Origin: Aliarcobacter sp. | GTDB taxonomy: Bacteria; Campylobacterota; Campylobacteria; Campylobacterales; Arcobacteraceae | DNA: 64,000 nt | Direction: 5' to 3' | NCBI GenBank assembly: GCA_028690445.1 | Contig: JAQVBE010000015.1 | Coordinates: forward strand, 1-64,000 | Part shown: positions 54,241-63,373 of the stretch, piece by piece | How the letters are laid out: each line of letters begins with the position of its first letter | Numbering within the stretch: position 1 is the first letter of the stretch | The notes under the pieces: generated by a model | Database searches by the model: none | The model's input: only the letters and a program-made list of their open reading frames with translations | Told to the model about the DNA's origin: nothing | Made by a program: the position numbers and the translations under genes

Positions 54241-54612
54241 TTATTTAATTTCTACTTTTGCACCAGCAGCTTCTAATGCAGCTTTTGCAGCTTCAGCATC
54301 TTCTTTAGAAATACCTTCTTTAATTGTTGAAGGAGTTTCTTCAGCAGCAGTTTTTGCTTCTTTTAATCCTAAACCAGTTAATGCTCTAATTTCTTTAATA
54401 ACATTAATTTTTTTATCACCAGCATCTAAGATAATAACATCAAATTCAGTTTTTTCTTCAGCAGCTTCAACAGCAGCAACTGCTCCACCAGCGATTGCAA
54501 CGGGTTGTGCAGATACACCAAATTTTTCTTCAAATTGTTTTACTAATTCTGATAATTCAAGTACAGATAATCCAGAGATATATTCTAATACGTCTTCTTT
54601 AGAAATTGCCAT
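54241..54612 (-). CDS. rplL: 50S ribosomal protein L7/L12
   Basis: The 123-residue acidic stalk protein. Its N-terminal dimerisation helices ([20 protein letters not shown]) and Ala-rich hinge ([15 protein letters not shown]) lead to the C-terminal factor-binding domain, [32 protein letters not shown] and [16 protein letters not shown]. It recruits elongation factors. It lies 45 bases after rplJ, within the rplJL unit. Confidence 0.97.
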   Translation of the reverse strand: MAISKEDVLEYISGLSVLELSELVKQFEEKFGVSAQPVAIAGGAVAAVEAAEEKTEFDVIILDAGDKKINVIKEIRALTGLGLKEAKTAAEETPSTIKEGISKEDAEAAKAALEAAGAKVEIK

Positions 54613-54657
54613 TTCTTGTTCCTTATAATTTATTTTTTTGTTTAATAGCTTAAAAAA

Positions 54658-55146
54658 TTAAGCTGCCTCTTCTTCTTTTTTCTTTCTAAGTGCATCAAGC
54701 CCAATAGTAAAGTTTGTAACAGGTGCCATCCAAGTAGCCGCAAGCATACCAAGAAGTTGTTCTCTTGATGGTAATTTAGCAAATGCATTAACCGTAGCAA
54801 AGTCTGCAATTTTACCTTCAATAATCCCTGATTTAATAACAAATTTTTCTTTGTTAGAAGTAGCAAATTTATCAGCTACTTTACAAGCTGAAATTTGATC
54901 ATCAGACCATAAGAAAATATTCGTACCAGTTAATTCAACATCACCTAATTCAGCATTTTTTACAGCAACTGTAACTAATGTATTTTTAGCAACTTGAACT
55001 TTTGTATCATTAGCTTTTGCTTCTTTTCTTAAAGTTTCTAACTCTTTATGAGTAAGACCTTTATAGTCACAAACTACAATAGCTAAAGAACTTTTAAATT
55101 CACTTGTTAAAGAATCAATTATTTCTGATTTTTGTTGTTTAGTCAT
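54658..55146 (-). CDS. rplJ: 50S ribosomal protein L10
   Basis: The 162-residue stalk base protein that binds 23S rRNA and L7/L12 dimers. Recognisable are LAIVVCDYKGLTHKELETLR near 20 and KVQVAKNTLVTVAVKN near 50. The GGGAGG ribosome-binding site just before ATG 55146 is the strongest in the window. An L10-type leader upstream probably lets the L10-L12 complex repress its own translation. Confidence 0.96.
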   Translation of the reverse strand: MTKQQKSEIIDSLTSEFKSSLAIVVCDYKGLTHKELETLRKEAKANDTKVQVAKNTLVTVAVKNAELGDVELTGTNIFLWSDDQISACKVADKFATSNKEKFVIKSGIIEGKIADFATVNAFAKLPSREQLLGMLAATWMAPVTNFTIGLDALRKKKEEEAA

Positions 55147-55154
55147 TTTTTATC

Positions 55155-55245
55155 CTCCCTTCAAAACATCGACTTAGGCGGGACTTACAAGAAACGGAGG
55201 TGTTCCTTACCAGCTGTCTTCAGTTTTATTTCAGTGCTTTGAATA
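55155..55245 (-). ncRNA. ribosomal protein L10 leader
   Basis: The leader before rplJ on the minus strand contains ACTGAAGACAGCTGGTAAGG, then CACCTCCG and TAAGTCCCGCC. These are the conserved blocks of the L10 leader, where the L10-(L12)4 complex binds to repress rplJL. The folded element lies between a terminator/hairpin and the GGGAGG ribosome-binding site, as expected for autoregulation. Confidence 0.75.
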
Positions 55246-55249
55246 ACAC

Positions 55250-55282
55250 TCAATAATAAAGAATTTAATTCTTTATTATTGA
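55250..55282 (-). repeat. perfect 15-bp palindrome before the L10 leader
   Basis: TCAATAATAAAGAAT (55250-55264) pairs with ATTCTTTATTATTGA (55268-55282), three-base loop. It is all A-T apart from two G-C pairs. No U-run follows. It lies just after the rplA terminator and just before the L10 leader and may mark the rplJL promoter or an additional transcript end. Confidence 0.5.
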
Positions 55283-55287
55283 ATGCT

Positions 55288-55321
55288 AAAAAAATTAGAT
55301 AAGGATTCTCCCTTATCTAAT
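55288..55321 (-). terminator. intrinsic terminator of rplKA
   Basis: ATTAGATAAGG and CCTTATCTAAT form an 11-pair perfect stem with a six-base loop (55321-55294 on the minus strand), followed by a run of seven T. The stem includes the last codons and stop of rplA. It should end or attenuate the nusG-rplKA transcript, so rplJL has its own promoter. Confidence 0.88.
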
Positions 55322-56011
55322 TTCCATTAATTCCATATTATCTAAAATAATTGATGGGCTCATTGTTAACGATATAGCTGCATTAGTAATATATCTACCT
55401 TTTGCAGTTGATGGTTTTGCTTTATTGATAGCTGCAATAAATGTTGCAGCATTTTCTCTAAGTGCTTCGGCAGAAAATGAAACTTTTCCAATTCCAGCTT
55501 GCATATTACCTTTTTTATCAACTCTATATGTAACTTGACCACCTTTAGCATCATTTACAGCTTTTGTAACATCCATAGTTACAGTACCTGTTTTAGGATT
55601 AGGCATTAAACCTTTTGGCCCTAAAATTCTTCCAACTTTTCCTACAATTCCCATACAATCAGGAGTTGCAATTAAAACATCAAAATTGATGTTTCCAGCT
55701 TGGATAGCTTCTGCTAAATCATCATTACCAACAACATCAGCACCTGCTGCTTTTGCTTCATCCATTTTTAAACCTTTAGCAAATACTGCAACTCTTACAG
55801 TTTTACCAGTTCCATTTGGAAGTACAACAGCACCTCTAATCATTTGGTCTGCATGTCTTGGATCAACATTTAAGTTTAGTGCAATTTCTACACTTTCATC
55901 AAATTTTGCTGATTTTAAATCTTTTAAACTTGCACAAGCGTCAACTAAAGAATATTTTTTATCTTCAATTTTTTCTTTTAATGCTTTATATCTTTTTGAA
56001 ACTTTTGCCAT
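55313..56011 (-). CDS. rplA: 50S ribosomal protein L1
   Basis: A 232-residue protein that binds the mobile L1 stalk of 23S rRNA and represses its own operon. Signatures are [38 protein letters not shown] and [18 protein letters not shown] segments. Length is normal. It lies after rplK and ends inside a terminator. The binding site for feedback control may be the hairpin upstream of rplK. Confidence 0.97.
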   Translation of the reverse strand: MAKVSKRYKALKEKIEDKKYSLVDACASLKDLKSAKFDESVEIALNLNVDPRHADQMIRGAVVLPNGTGKTVRVAVFAKGLKMDEAKAAGADVVGNDDLAEAIQAGNINFDVLIATPDCMGIVGKVGRILGPKGLMPNPKTGTVTMDVTKAVNDAKGGQVTYRVDKKGNMQAGIGKVSFSAEALRENAATFIAAINKAKPSTAKGRYITNAAISLTMSPSIILDNMELMEIR

Positions 56012-56088
56012 TATTATCTCCGCAATTATATTATTTTTGCTACCGCCATTATTGAGTCTGGTGGTAAGACTTCAATCAAAACAGAATA

Positions 56089-56514
56089 TTATAGTTCTGT
56101 TTCAATACCTATTGATCTAGCTGAACCTGCAACAATTCTTGCAGCTGCTTCTTTATCATCTGTATTTAAATCTTTGATTTTCATATCAACGATTTCCATA
56201 ATTTGTTCTCTTGATAGTTTTCCAATTTTTTGTTTAAGAGGATTACTTGAACCTGATTTAATTCCAGCAACTTTTTTAATTAAATCTGTCATTGGTGGTT
56301 GTTTTACTTCAAATGTAAAGCTTTTATCTGTATAAACAGTGATAACAACTGGTAATCTAAACCCAGCTTTATCCTTCGTTTTTTCATTGAAAGCTTTACA
56401 AAATTCCATTATGTTAACACCTCTTTGACCCAACGCAGGTCCTACAGGTGGTGATGGATTTGCAGCACCCGCAGGTATCTGTAATTTAATTAGACCTTGA
56501 ATTTTCTTAGCCAT
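56089..56514 (-). CDS. rplK: 50S ribosomal protein L11
   Basis: A 141-residue protein of the GTPase-associated centre. It has [20 protein letters not shown] and [17 protein letters not shown] at the N-terminus, and [16 protein letters not shown] in the middle. The C-terminal domain ends [10 protein letters not shown]. It lies 77 bases before rplA and after a long hairpin that separates it from nusG. Confidence 0.97.
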   Translation of the reverse strand: MAKKIQGLIKLQIPAGAANPSPPVGPALGQRGVNIMEFCKAFNEKTKDKAGFRLPVVITVYTDKSFTFEVKQPPMTDLIKKVAGIKSGSSNPLKQKIGKLSREQIMEIVDMKIKDLNTDDKEAAARIVAGSARSIGIETEL

Positions 56515-56547
56515 GTTATTCCTTTATCAATTTTTTAATGATTAGAC

Positions 56548-56593
56548 ATTAGGCAAGAAAACTATTTCTCATAATCTAGTTTTATTGCCTAAT
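56548..56593 (-). promoter_or_regulatory. long hairpin between nusG and rplK
   Basis: ATTAGGCAA (56548-56556) pairs with TTGCCTAAT (56585-56593), then after one mismatch AAAACTA (56558-56564) pairs with TAGTTTT (56577-56583), leaving a 12-base loop. No U-tract follows. Position in the rplKA leader suggests an L1 autoregulation site or an RNase III cut; the L1 site is inference. Confidence 0.45.
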
Positions 56594-56610
56594 GCCTACA
56601 ATTTGTTAAA

Positions 56611-57138
56611 TCAAACTACTCTTTCTACTTGAGTATATGAAATTTCAACAGGTGTATTTCTTCCAAATATAGAAACATTTAATTTTAATAATCCTGAAAC
56701 CATATCAAAATCTTCTACTAAACCATTAAAGTTAGAAAATGGCCCTTCGTTAATTCTTACCATTTCACCCTCATCAAATGAAACTTTTGGTTTTGCAGCT
56801 GCTCTATTTTTTACTTTTTCTAAAATTAAACTAATATCTTTATCAGATAATGCAGTTGGTTTTTTAGATTCACCGATAAATCTTCCAACTTTTGGCATTG
56901 ATTGAATTCTATGCCATAATCCAGTATCTAAATCAATTCTTGCAAATGCATATGCAGGATACAGTGGTCTTTCAACTATAGATTTTTTACCCTTTTTTAT
57001 TTCAATTAAATCTTCAGTAGGTACTAATACATCTGATATTCTATCATCTGCCATTTCTTCAGACAATTGTAATAAAGCTTTTTTAACAGATAATTCACTG
57101 CCTGAATAAGTTTGGATTGCGTACCATTTGTGTGCCAT
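56611..57138 (-). CDS. nusG: transcription termination/antitermination factor NusG
   Basis: A 175-residue factor that contacts the polymerase clamp and links it to Rho and the ribosome. The NGN domain has KWYAIQTYSGSELSVKKAL, then LYPAYAFARIDLD. The C-terminal KOW domain has EGEMVRINEGPFSNFNGLVE. It starts nine bases after secE, as in the classic secE-nusG-rplKA operon. Confidence 0.97.
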   Translation of the reverse strand: MAHKWYAIQTYSGSELSVKKALLQLSEEMADDRISDVLVPTEDLIEIKKGKKSIVERPLYPAYAFARIDLDTGLWHRIQSMPKVGRFIGESKKPTALSDKDISLILEKVKNRAAAKPKVSFDEGEMVRINEGPFSNFNGLVEDFDMVSGLLKLNVSIFGRNTPVEISYTQVERVV

Positions 57139-57147
57139 AATTACTTC

Positions 57148-57330
57148 CTATTTAATAATTGAAGATAAGCTTAATGACATAATTCCATCAATTAAAGCTA
57201 AAAATAAAGTTATAACTGTAACAACAATAAAAACAGATAAATATGCAGATCTAATTTGCTCTTTAATAGGAAAAATAACTTTTAATAATTCTGATTTTGC
57301 ATTTTGATAGTAGTTTTTAACTTTATTCAC
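57148..57330 (-). CDS. secE: protein translocase subunit SecE
   Basis: A 60-residue single-span SecE, the short form found outside the gamma-proteobacteria. It has an N-terminal amphipathic helix (VKNYYQNAKSELLKVIFP) and one membrane helix (about 30-52). It starts with GTG 57330, supported by GGAG six bases before. It holds SecY in the SecYEG channel. tRNA-Trp lies upstream. Confidence 0.93.
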   Translation of the reverse strand: MNKVKNYYQNAKSELLKVIFPIKEQIRSAYLSVFIVVTVITLFLALIDGIMSLSLSSIIK

Positions 57331-57411
57331 TATTTACTCCATTTTGATTACTATTATTTGTCAATAAATTCTTTCAAAAAAAGAGTTTTACTTCTTTTAA
57401 AAAAACTTAAG

Positions 57412-57487
57412 TGGCAGGCCAGGAGGGATTCGAACCCACAACCATCGGATTTGGAATCCGGCGCTCTACCATTGGAGCTACTGACCT
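57412..57487 (-). tRNA. tRNA-Trp (CCA)
   Basis: A 76-base cloverleaf with acceptor AGGTCAG/CTGGCCT, anticodon CCA in the loop TTCCAAA, TTCGAAT T-loop and encoded CCA end. It lies between rpmG and secE in the same orientation; this gene order is widespread in bacteria. Confidence 0.96.
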
Positions 57488-57495
57488 ATGTTAAA

Positions 57496-57525
57496 ATAAG
57501 CTTACAGTTTAACCTGTAAGCTTAT
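57496..57525 (-). promoter_or_regulatory. perfect 12-bp hairpin between rpmG and tRNA-Trp
   Basis: ATAAGCTTACAG (57496-57507) pairs with CTGTAAGCTTAT (57514-57525), six-base loop, five bases after the rpmG stop and eight before tRNA-Trp. A short T-run follows. It may be a partial terminator or an RNase cleavage site that releases the tRNA. Confidence 0.55.
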
Positions 57526-57529
57526 AAGA

Positions 57530-57697
57530 TTATGATTTTAGTTTCACTTCTTTATGTAAAGTGTGTTTTTTCAATCTTGGACTATATTTTTTAACTTCAA
57601 ACTTCTCAGTATGAGTTTTTGGATTTTTCCAAGTAGTATAGTTAATATCACCATTCTCTTGACATTTTAATCCGATTTTAATTCTTATATTTGCCAT
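57530..57697 (-). CDS. rpmG: 50S ribosomal protein L33
   Basis: A 55-residue basic protein: [41 protein letters not shown], then a Lys/His-rich tail ending KLKS. The pattern and the tuf-rpmG-tRNA-Trp-secE order are diagnostic of L33. Only one cysteine (C12) remains of the four zinc ligands of the zinc-binding form, so this is the zinc-free type. It begins nine bases after tuf. Confidence 0.94.
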   Translation of the reverse strand: MANIRIKIGLKCQENGDINYTTWKNPKTHTEKFEVKKYSPRLKKHTLHKEVKLKS

Positions 57698-57706
57698 TGC
57701 AAATCC

Positions 57707-58915
57707 TTATTCTATGATTTCAGCAACAACTCCAGCACCTACAGTTCTACCACCTTCTCTAATAGCAAACTTTGTACCTTTGTCTAGAGCGATTGGAGCA
57801 ACTAATTCAACTGTCATTTCTACGTTATCACCTGGCATAACCATTTCAGTACCTTCTGGTAAAGTACAAGAACCTGTTACGTCTGTAGTCCTTACGTAAA
57901 ATTGTGGTCTGTATCCTGAGAAGAATGGAGTATGTCTACCACCCTCATCTTTAGAAAGAATATACACTTCGCATCTGAATTTAGTATGTGGAGTAATTGT
58001 TTTAGGTTTACATAAAACTTGTCCTCTTTCTACATCTTCTTTTTTAATACCTCTTAAAAGAATACCACAGTTATCACCAGCTTGACCTTGATCCATTTCT
58101 TTTCTGAACATTTCAACACCAGTTACAGTAGTTGTTTTAGTATCAGAGAATCCAACGATTTCAATAGTTTCACCAATCTTAATTGTACCTTTTTCAATTC
58201 TTCCAGTAACAACAGTACCTCTTCCTGAGATAGAGAATACATCTTCAACTGGCATTAAGAAATCTTGATCAACATCTCTTTGTGGAGTTGGGATATAAGA
58301 ATCTACTGCATCCATTAATGCAATAATTTTTTCTCCCCAAACACCAATAGAACCAGCTTTAGCTTCTTCTAATGCTTTAAATGCAGAACCTGCAACGATA
58401 GGAGTATCATCACCTGGGAAATCGTAAGTAGATAATAATTCTCTAACTTCCATTTCAACAAGTTCTAACATTTCTTCTCTATCTTCATCATCTAATTGAT
58501 CTTCTTTGTTTAAGAAAACAACGATATATGGAACACCAACTTGTTTAGATAATAGAATGTGTTCTCTAGTTTGAGCCATAGGACCATCAGTTGCAGCAAT
58601 AACAATAATAGCACCATCCATTTGAGCAGCACCAGTAATCATGTTTTTAACATAATCGGCGTGTCCTGGACAATCTACGTGAGCATAATGTCTAGCTTTA
58701 GTTTCATATTCAATATGAGAAGTAGCAATAGTAATTCCTCTTTCTCTTTCTTCTGGTGCATTATCAATTTGATCGTAATCCATCATAGTTCCACCATCTC
58801 TTACAGATAGTACTGCAGAAATTGCAGCTGTTAATGTAGTTTTACCGTGGTCAACATGTCCAATAGTACCGATGTTAACGTGCGGTTTGTTTCTTGAAAA
58901 TTTTTCTTTTGCCAT
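57707..58915 (-). CDS. tuf: elongation factor Tu
   Basis: A 402-residue GTPase that delivers aminoacyl-tRNA to the ribosome. P-loop GHVDHGKT is at 19-26, switch II is [13 protein letters not shown] is the guanine motif, and the effector loop lies near [11 protein letters not shown]. Domains 2 and 3 follow ([13 protein letters not shown], then [19 protein letters not shown]). It is preceded by its own promoter and a leader hairpin. The only tuf copy in the window. Confidence 0.98.
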   Translation of the reverse strand: MAKEKFSRNKPHVNIGTIGHVDHGKTTLTAAISAVLSVRDGGTMMDYDQIDNAPEERERGITIATSHIEYETKARHYAHVDCPGHADYVKNMITGAAQMDGAIIVIAATDGPMAQTREHILLSKQVGVPYIVVFLNKEDQLDDEDREEMLELVEMEVRELLSTYDFPGDDTPIVAGSAFKALEEAKAGSIGVWGEKIIALMDAVDSYIPTPQRDVDQDFLMPVEDVFSISGRGTVVTGRIEKGTIKIGETIEIVGFSDTKTTTVTGVEMFRKEMDQGQAGDNCGILLRGIKKEDVERGQVLCKPKTITPHTKFRCEVYILSKDEGGRHTPFFSGYRPQFYVRTTDVTGSCTLPEGTEMVMPGDNVEMTVELVAPIALDKGTKFAIREGGRTVGAGVVAEIIE

Positions 58916-58944
58916 AGAATTCCCCTTCTAAATTTTGGTTATTG

Positions 58945-58987
58945 CCCTCTGAGTAGATAAGCCCATTTAGCTTCTCTATTCAGAGGG
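58945..58987 (-). promoter_or_regulatory. hairpin in the tuf leader
   Basis: CCCTCTGA (58945-58952) pairs with TCAGAGGG (58980-58987), extended by GTAGA with TCTAT through one G-U. It is the most GC-rich non-tRNA stem in this block and lies 30 bases before the tuf start, so it could stabilise the mRNA or influence translation. Confidence 0.5.
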
Positions 58988-59007
58988 GATTTGTTTATTT
59001 TTAAATT

Positions 59008-59034
59008 ACACAATAAAATTGTGTGCGTATTATA
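59008..59034 (-). promoter_or_regulatory. tuf promoter (-10 box) with start-proximal stem
   Basis: TATAAT at 59034-59029 on the minus strand in AATATAATACGC, expected start near 59022; the first transcribed bases ACACAAT...ATTGTGT (59024-59018 with 59014-59008) form a small stem. No -35 box is evident. This separates tuf from the upstream tRNA-Gly, although readthrough is possible. Confidence 0.6.
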
Positions 59035-59138
59035 TTAAAAAAATACTGAAAAAAACTTTAATGGAAGTTATAATATATAAAAGAGTTATAAAAAATATTT
59101 GTGCTTATAACTCAGCTCCCAGTAATCAATAAAATAAA

Positions 59139-59215
59139 TGGAGCGGGAGACGAGACTCGAACTCGCGACAGTCTGCTTGGAAGGCAGAAGCTCTAGCCAA
59201 CTGAGCTACTCCCGC
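59139..59215 (-). tRNA. tRNA-Gly (UCC)
   Basis: A 77-base cloverleaf with acceptor GCGGGAG/CTCCCGC, anticodon TCC in CTTCCAA, TTCGAGT T-loop and encoded CCA end. It is the last of four tRNA genes in the cluster upstream of tuf. Confidence 0.96.
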
Positions 59216-59225
59216 AACATTTGCG

Positions 59226-59310
59226 TGGTGGTGAGAGAAGGATTTGAACCTTCGAAGCCGTAGGCGGCGGATTTACAGTCCGCAGGATTTGACCACTCTC
59301 CAACCTCACC
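59226..59310 (-). tRNA. tRNA-Tyr (GUA)
   Basis: An 85-base class II tRNA with a long variable arm (GCCTACGGC), acceptor GGTGAGG/CTCACC, anticodon GTA in CTGTAAA, and encoded CCA end. It lies ten bases before tRNA-Gly. Confidence 0.96.
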
Positions 59311-59372
59311 GTTGAAAAATATTATTGTTCTGGTCTAGCGCTGTTCTTTAAAAGAAGACGCACGACGAAAAA

Positions 59373-59449
59373 TGGAGCTGGTGAAGGGAGTCGAACCCCC
59401 GACCTGCTGATTACAAATCAGCTGCTCTAGCCAACTGAGCTACACCAGC
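59373..59449 (-). tRNA. tRNA-Thr (UGU)
   Basis: A 77-base cloverleaf, acceptor GCTGGTG/CACCAGC, anticodon TGT in TTTGTAA, TTCGACT T-loop and encoded CCA end. A 62-base spacer separates it from tRNA-Tyr. Confidence 0.96.
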
Positions 59450-59459
59450 ATCCACAAAA

Positions 59460-59535
59460 TGGTGGTTCGAGACAGAATCGAACTGTCGACACAAGGATTT
59501 TCAATCCTTTGCTCTACCGACTGAGCTATCAAACC
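59460..59535 (-). tRNA. tRNA-Phe (GAA)
   Basis: A 76-base cloverleaf, acceptor GGTTTGA/TCGAACC with one T-G pair, anticodon GAA in TTGAAAA, TTCGATT T-loop and encoded CCA end. It is the first tRNA of the cluster and lies about 20 bases downstream of a strong promoter. Confidence 0.95.
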
Positions 59536-59553
59536 CATGCAAATTGGAGTGAG

Positions 59554-59581
59554 ATTATACAAGTTAAAATATTAATATCAA
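59554..59581 (-). promoter_or_regulatory. strong promoter for the Phe-Thr-Tyr-Gly tRNA cluster
   Basis: On the minus strand TTGATA (59581-59576) and TATAAT (59559-59554), with a TTG extension before the latter, are 16 bases apart, close to the sigma-70 consensus. The -35 overlaps the murD stop codon. The start should be near 59547. Confidence 0.75.
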
Positions 59582-60750
59582 CTTAAAGAACCTACCAATT
59601 TTTTAAATTCATCTCCTCTGTGTGCATATGATTTAAATTGGTCTAATGAGGCAGCAGCAGGTGATAACATTGCAACAGATTTTTCATCTAAAGCCAAATT
59701 AATTTTTGCTACTGCAAGATTAAGATAAGTACAACTTTTAATATTTATATTGTATTCATTACAATACTTTACAATTTTTTCTGTATTGCTACCTATTGCA
59801 TAAACACTAATATTTAAATTTTTAATATTCTCAAAAAGTGGAAGTAAATTTGCACCTTTATCATCTCCACCTAATATAATATGTATACTTTTATCTTTAT
59901 AAGGAACAATTGCATTTATTGTAGCATCTACATTTGTAGCTTTACTATCATCAATCCATAATCTATTTTTAAAATCTCTAAACTCTTCAACTTTATGTTT
60001 ATCAATTACAAATTCATTTATTAAGTCATAATTTATTTCATCGAAGATAATTTTTCTTACAGCCATTGCTAAAATTGCATCTAATAAAAATGGTTCCTTA
60101 AATTTAATATTAGATTTGTTAATATTAAAATATTCACATAAATCATCACTGTTTTTATATGTTATTACATGAGCATTATTTTTAAAATTTTTAAAATTTT
60201 CAGGAATTATTGCTATATCATTTTCATTCATTAATGACAATGGTTTTAATTTTGCATTTTTGTATTCTTCAAAAGAACCATGCCAAGTTATGTGATCTTC
60301 TGAAATTGGAAGTAAAATATAAATATTTGGTTTTGTTTTATTTGTATAATGTAAAGTAAAAGAAGATGTCTCTAAAATCCATATCGGTGCTTTTTGATCT
60401 AAATGACTAAGTGGAACACCAATATTCCCACCATATATAGAACCATACTCTTTTAATAAATGTTGACACATTTGTGTCGTGGTAGTTTTTCCATTTGTTC
60501 CTGAAATCCATACTGAAAATGGCATAACTGAAGCGAATAAATCATAATCACTAATTAAATTTTTAGAACTTAAAATCATATTATTATAAGGTGGGATTCC
60601 AGGACTCACAACTGTATATTCATTTGAATTTAAATCATATTCATTAAAATCACTATCATCGTAAAGTGTTGCATTAGGAAATTTATCTTTTAAAGCAAGG
60701 GCAGTTATCCCTTTCCCTAAAATTCTTATTTTTTCATTATTTGTTGTCAT
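59578..60750 (-). CDS. murD: UDP-N-acetylmuramoylalanine-D-glutamate ligase
   Basis: Adds D-glutamate to UDP-MurNAc-L-Ala in peptidoglycan precursor synthesis. The 390-residue protein is shorter than E. coli MurD (about 440) but normal for Campylobacterota. The P-loop SGTNGKTTTTQ is near 85, ETSSFTL near 130, SEDHITWHG near 155 and the ADP-contacting DDSKATNVDA near 260. It starts nine bases after mraY, so both are in one operon. Confidence 0.95.
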   Translation of the reverse strand: MTTNNEKIRILGKGITALALKDKFPNATLYDDSDFNEYDLNSNEYTVVSPGIPPYNNMILSSKNLISDYDLFASVMPFSVWISGTNGKTTTTQMCQHLLKEYGSIYGGNIGVPLSHLDQKAPIWILETSSFTLHYTNKTKPNIYILLPISEDHITWHGSFEEYKNAKLKPLSLMNENDIAIIPENFKNFKNNAHVITYKNSDDLCEYFNINKSNIKFKEPFLLDAILAMAVRKIIFDEINYDLINEFVIDKHKVEEFRDFKNRLWIDDSKATNVDATINAIVPYKDKSIHIILGGDDKGANLLPLFENIKNLNISVYAIGSNTEKIVKYCNEYNINIKSCTYLNLAVAKINLALDEKSVAMLSPAAASLDQFKSYAHRGDEFKKLVGSLS

Positions 60751-60759
60751 TGTTTTTCT

Positions 60760-61821
60760 TTATCTTATTTTTAAACTAAGTAGTGCAATTAAGTTTGTCA
60801 TAAATGAAATTATCCAAAACCTAACAATTATCTTATTTTCTTTCCAACCTTTTTGTTCAAAGTGATGGTGAATTGGTGCCATTAAAAAAACTCTTTTTTG
60901 TCTTAACTTATATGAACCAACTTGTAATATTACAGATACCGTTTCTAATACGAATATAAATCCGATTGCTAATAAAAGTAATTCTGATTTTGCGACAATT
61001 GCCATATATCCCATAAATGCACCCAAAGGAAGAGAACCTGAATCTCCCATAAAAACTTCCGCAGGATGAGAATTAAACCACAAAAACGCGATTAATGCTC
61101 CACAGATTGCACTACCCATTACCGCTAATTCTCCTACAATTTGAATATTTGGTAATAATAAATATGAAGAAAAAATTGCATGTCCAGTAACATATACTAG
61201 AATAGACAGAGAAACAAATGCCATTATAGAAGGAACTGTTGCTAAACCATCTAATCCATCAGTTAAGTTTACAGCATTTGAAGAAGCAACAATAACCAAC
61301 ATCCATAAGATAATCGAAAATACTCCCATGTCGAATAAAGGAAGTTTATAAAAAGGCGTATATAATTCTGTTGTATGAGAAAAATAATATAAGATAAAAC
61401 CTATTATAAATGCACAAATAAACTGAAGTAATAGTTTTGCTTTGGCACTTAAACCAGCTGAATTTTTTTCTTTTGAAATTTTTGAATAGTCATCTTGCAT
61501 TCCAATAAAAGAAAATAGTATTAAAGTTAATAAACCTCCAAGCACATAAATGTTACTTAATTTTGCAGTTAATAGTGTTGCAATAAGTGTTGCAAAAATA
61601 AAAACTATTCCACCCATAGTTGGTGTTCCTGCTTTTGATTGATGAGCTTGAGGGGCATGTTCATAAATTGGTTGAGAAGCTTTTTTTGCTTTTGCCCATT
61701 TTATAAATTTTGGCATTAAATACATTGTTAAAACAAAAGCAATAAAAAAACTAATTCCAGCTCTCACTGAAATATATTGAAAGATATTAATCTCTAGATG
61801 TCTATATAACCAATAAAACAA
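60760..61821 (-). CDS. mraY: phospho-N-acetylmuramoyl-pentapeptide transferase
   Basis: Makes lipid I by moving phospho-MurNAc-pentapeptide to undecaprenyl phosphate at the inner membrane. The 353-residue protein has about ten helices. [12 protein letters not shown], the acidic DDYSK, the [10 protein letters not shown] motif with metal-binding Asp, and the C-terminal [10 protein letters not shown] (HHH) motif are present. It begins in a short intergenic stretch shared with gpmI. Confidence 0.97.
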   Translation of the reverse strand: MFYWLYRHLEINIFQYISVRAGISFFIAFVLTMYLMPKFIKWAKAKKASQPIYEHAPQAHQSKAGTPTMGGIVFIFATLIATLLTAKLSNIYVLGGLLTLILFSFIGMQDDYSKISKEKNSAGLSAKAKLLLQFICAFIIGFILYYFSHTTELYTPFYKLPLFDMGVFSIILWMLVIVASSNAVNLTDGLDGLATVPSIMAFVSLSILVYVTGHAIFSSYLLLPNIQIVGELAVMGSAICGALIAFLWFNSHPAEVFMGDSGSLPLGAFMGYMAIVAKSELLLLAIGFIFVLETVSVILQVGSYKLRQKRVFLMAPIHHHFEQKGWKENKIIVRFWIISFMTNLIALLSLKIR

Positions 61822-61840
61822 ACTTAAACCTTGATTTTGA

Positions 61841-61858
61841 TATAATTGCGCGATTATA
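61841..61858. promoter_or_regulatory. overlapping divergent promoters of mraY and gpmI
   Basis: On the plus strand TATAAT at 61841-61846 (in TTGATATAAT) is well placed for gpmI, whose ATG is 43 bases on after AAAAGG. On the minus strand TATAAT at 61858-61853 would start mraY transcription near 61846. The two -10 boxes are only seven bases apart, so the genes may compete for polymerase. Confidence 0.5.
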
Positions 61859-61888
61859 ATATATTATACTTTTTAAAAGGTTTAAACC

Positions 61889-63364
61889 ATGACAAATAAA
61901 ACATTACTAATAATAACAGATGGTATAGGGCATAATTCTTCAGAAAATTTTAATGCTTTTGCAAGTGCTAACACACCAACTTATGATTATTTATTTAAAA
62001 ATATTCCTTATTCATTAATCCACACTTATGGAAAATTTGTTGGTCTTCCTGATGGACAAATGGGAAATAGTGAAGTTGGGCATATGACAATTGGAAGCGG
62101 AAGAATTTTATATCAAGATTTAGTAAAAGTAAATATTGCCATTGAAAATGATACATTAAAAGATAATGATGTTTTTAAAAATGTTTTAACAAATTCTAAT
62201 AATATTCATTTAATCGGTCTTTTAAGTGATGGTGGAGTTCACTCACATATTGAACATATTATTGCTATGGCAAAAATTGCAAAAAAATCTAATAAAAAGG
62301 TTTTCATTCATATAATTACTGATGGAAGAGATGTTGCTCCTGATTGTGCAAAAACATATATTGAACAAGTTCTTGCAATTTGTGATGAAGATATAAAAAT
62401 TGCAACTATTGCTGGAAGATATTACACAATGGACAGAGATAATAGATGGGACAGAGTTAAAAAAGGTTATGATGCAATTGCCTTTGCTCAACCATCTACA
62501 TCAGAAGATATTTTAACTTATGTTAATAACTCATATAAAAATGACATATTTGATGAATTTATTGTTCCAACTGCTTTTAATGGTTATGATGGATTAAAAC
62601 AAAATGATGGAGTTATTTTCTGTAACTTTAGAAGTGACAGAATGAGAGAAATTTCATCTGTTTTTGCAAATAAAAATTTTAGTGAATTTGATACTTTCAA
62701 AGACTCTTTATATCTTGCAACTATGACTCAATATGATAAAAATACTCCTATTGCTGTTTTATTTCCAAAAGAAAATCCAACAAATACTTTAGCTGAAGTT
62801 ATTTCAAATGCAGGATTATCTCAACTTCATACAGCTGAAACTGAAAAATATGCTCATGTAACATTTTTCTTTAATGGGGGAGTTGAAGAACCATTATTAA
62901 ATGAAACGAGAGTTTTAATTCCATCACCTGCAGTTGCAACATATGATTTACAACCTGAAATGTCTGCTCCACAAGTGGGAACTGCTGTTAGAACTGCTAT
63001 AAAAGAACAAATAGATTTTATAGTTGTAAATTTTGCAAATGGTGATATGGTTGGACATACTGGTATTTTTGATGCAGCGGTTAAAGCAGTTGAGGCTGTG
63101 GATTATGAACTTGGACTAATTCTTGAAATTGCAAAAAAAGAGAATTATAATATAATTTTAACATCTGATCATGGTAATTGTGAAATGATGAGAGATGAAG
63201 ATGGAAATACTCTAACAAATCACACCGTTGGAGATGTTTATTGTTTTGTAATATCAAAAGATGTAAAAGTTGTTAAAACTGGGAGTTTAAATAATATTGC
63301 ACCAACTATTATAAAACTTATGAATTTAAAAATTCCAAAAGAAATGGATGAACCATTAATATAA
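61889..63364 (+). CDS. gpmI: 2,3-bisphosphoglycerate-independent phosphoglycerate mutase
   Basis: Interconverts 3- and 2-phosphoglycerate in glycolysis/gluconeogenesis using two manganese ions and a phosphoserine intermediate. The 491-residue protein has D11 in ITDGIGH, nucleophile S61 in MGNSEVGH, and HIITDGRD. The C-terminal metal site is NGDMVGHTG and TSDHGNCE. The same divergent pairing with mraY/murD occurs in Campylobacter jejuni. The next gene starts ten bases on. Confidence 0.97.
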   Translation: MTNKTLLIITDGIGHNSSENFNAFASANTPTYDYLFKNIPYSLIHTYGKFVGLPDGQMGNSEVGHMTIGSGRILYQDLVKVNIAIENDTLKDNDVFKNVLTNSNNIHLIGLLSDGGVHSHIEHIIAMAKIAKKSNKKVFIHIITDGRDVAPDCAKTYIEQVLAICDEDIKIATIAGRYYTMDRDNRWDRVKKGYDAIAFAQPSTSEDILTYVNNSYKNDIFDEFIVPTAFNGYDGLKQNDGVIFCNFRSDRMREISSVFANKNFSEFDTFKDSLYLATMTQYDKNTPIAVLFPKENPTNTLAEVISNAGLSQLHTAETEKYAHVTFFFNGGVEEPLLNETRVLIPSPAVATYDLQPEMSAPQVGTAVRTAIKEQIDFIVVNFANGDMVGHTGIFDAAVKAVEAVDYELGLILEIAKKENYNIILTSDHGNCEMMRDEDGNTLTNHTVGDVYCFVISKDVKVVKTGSLNNIAPTIIKLMNLKIPKEMDEPLI

Positions 63365-63373
63365 AGAAGAATA

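Noticed and set aside
54642..54866. 74-codon alternative frame overlapping the 3' end of rplJ
   Set aside because: Leu/Lys-rich out-of-frame reading of a clear L10 gene.
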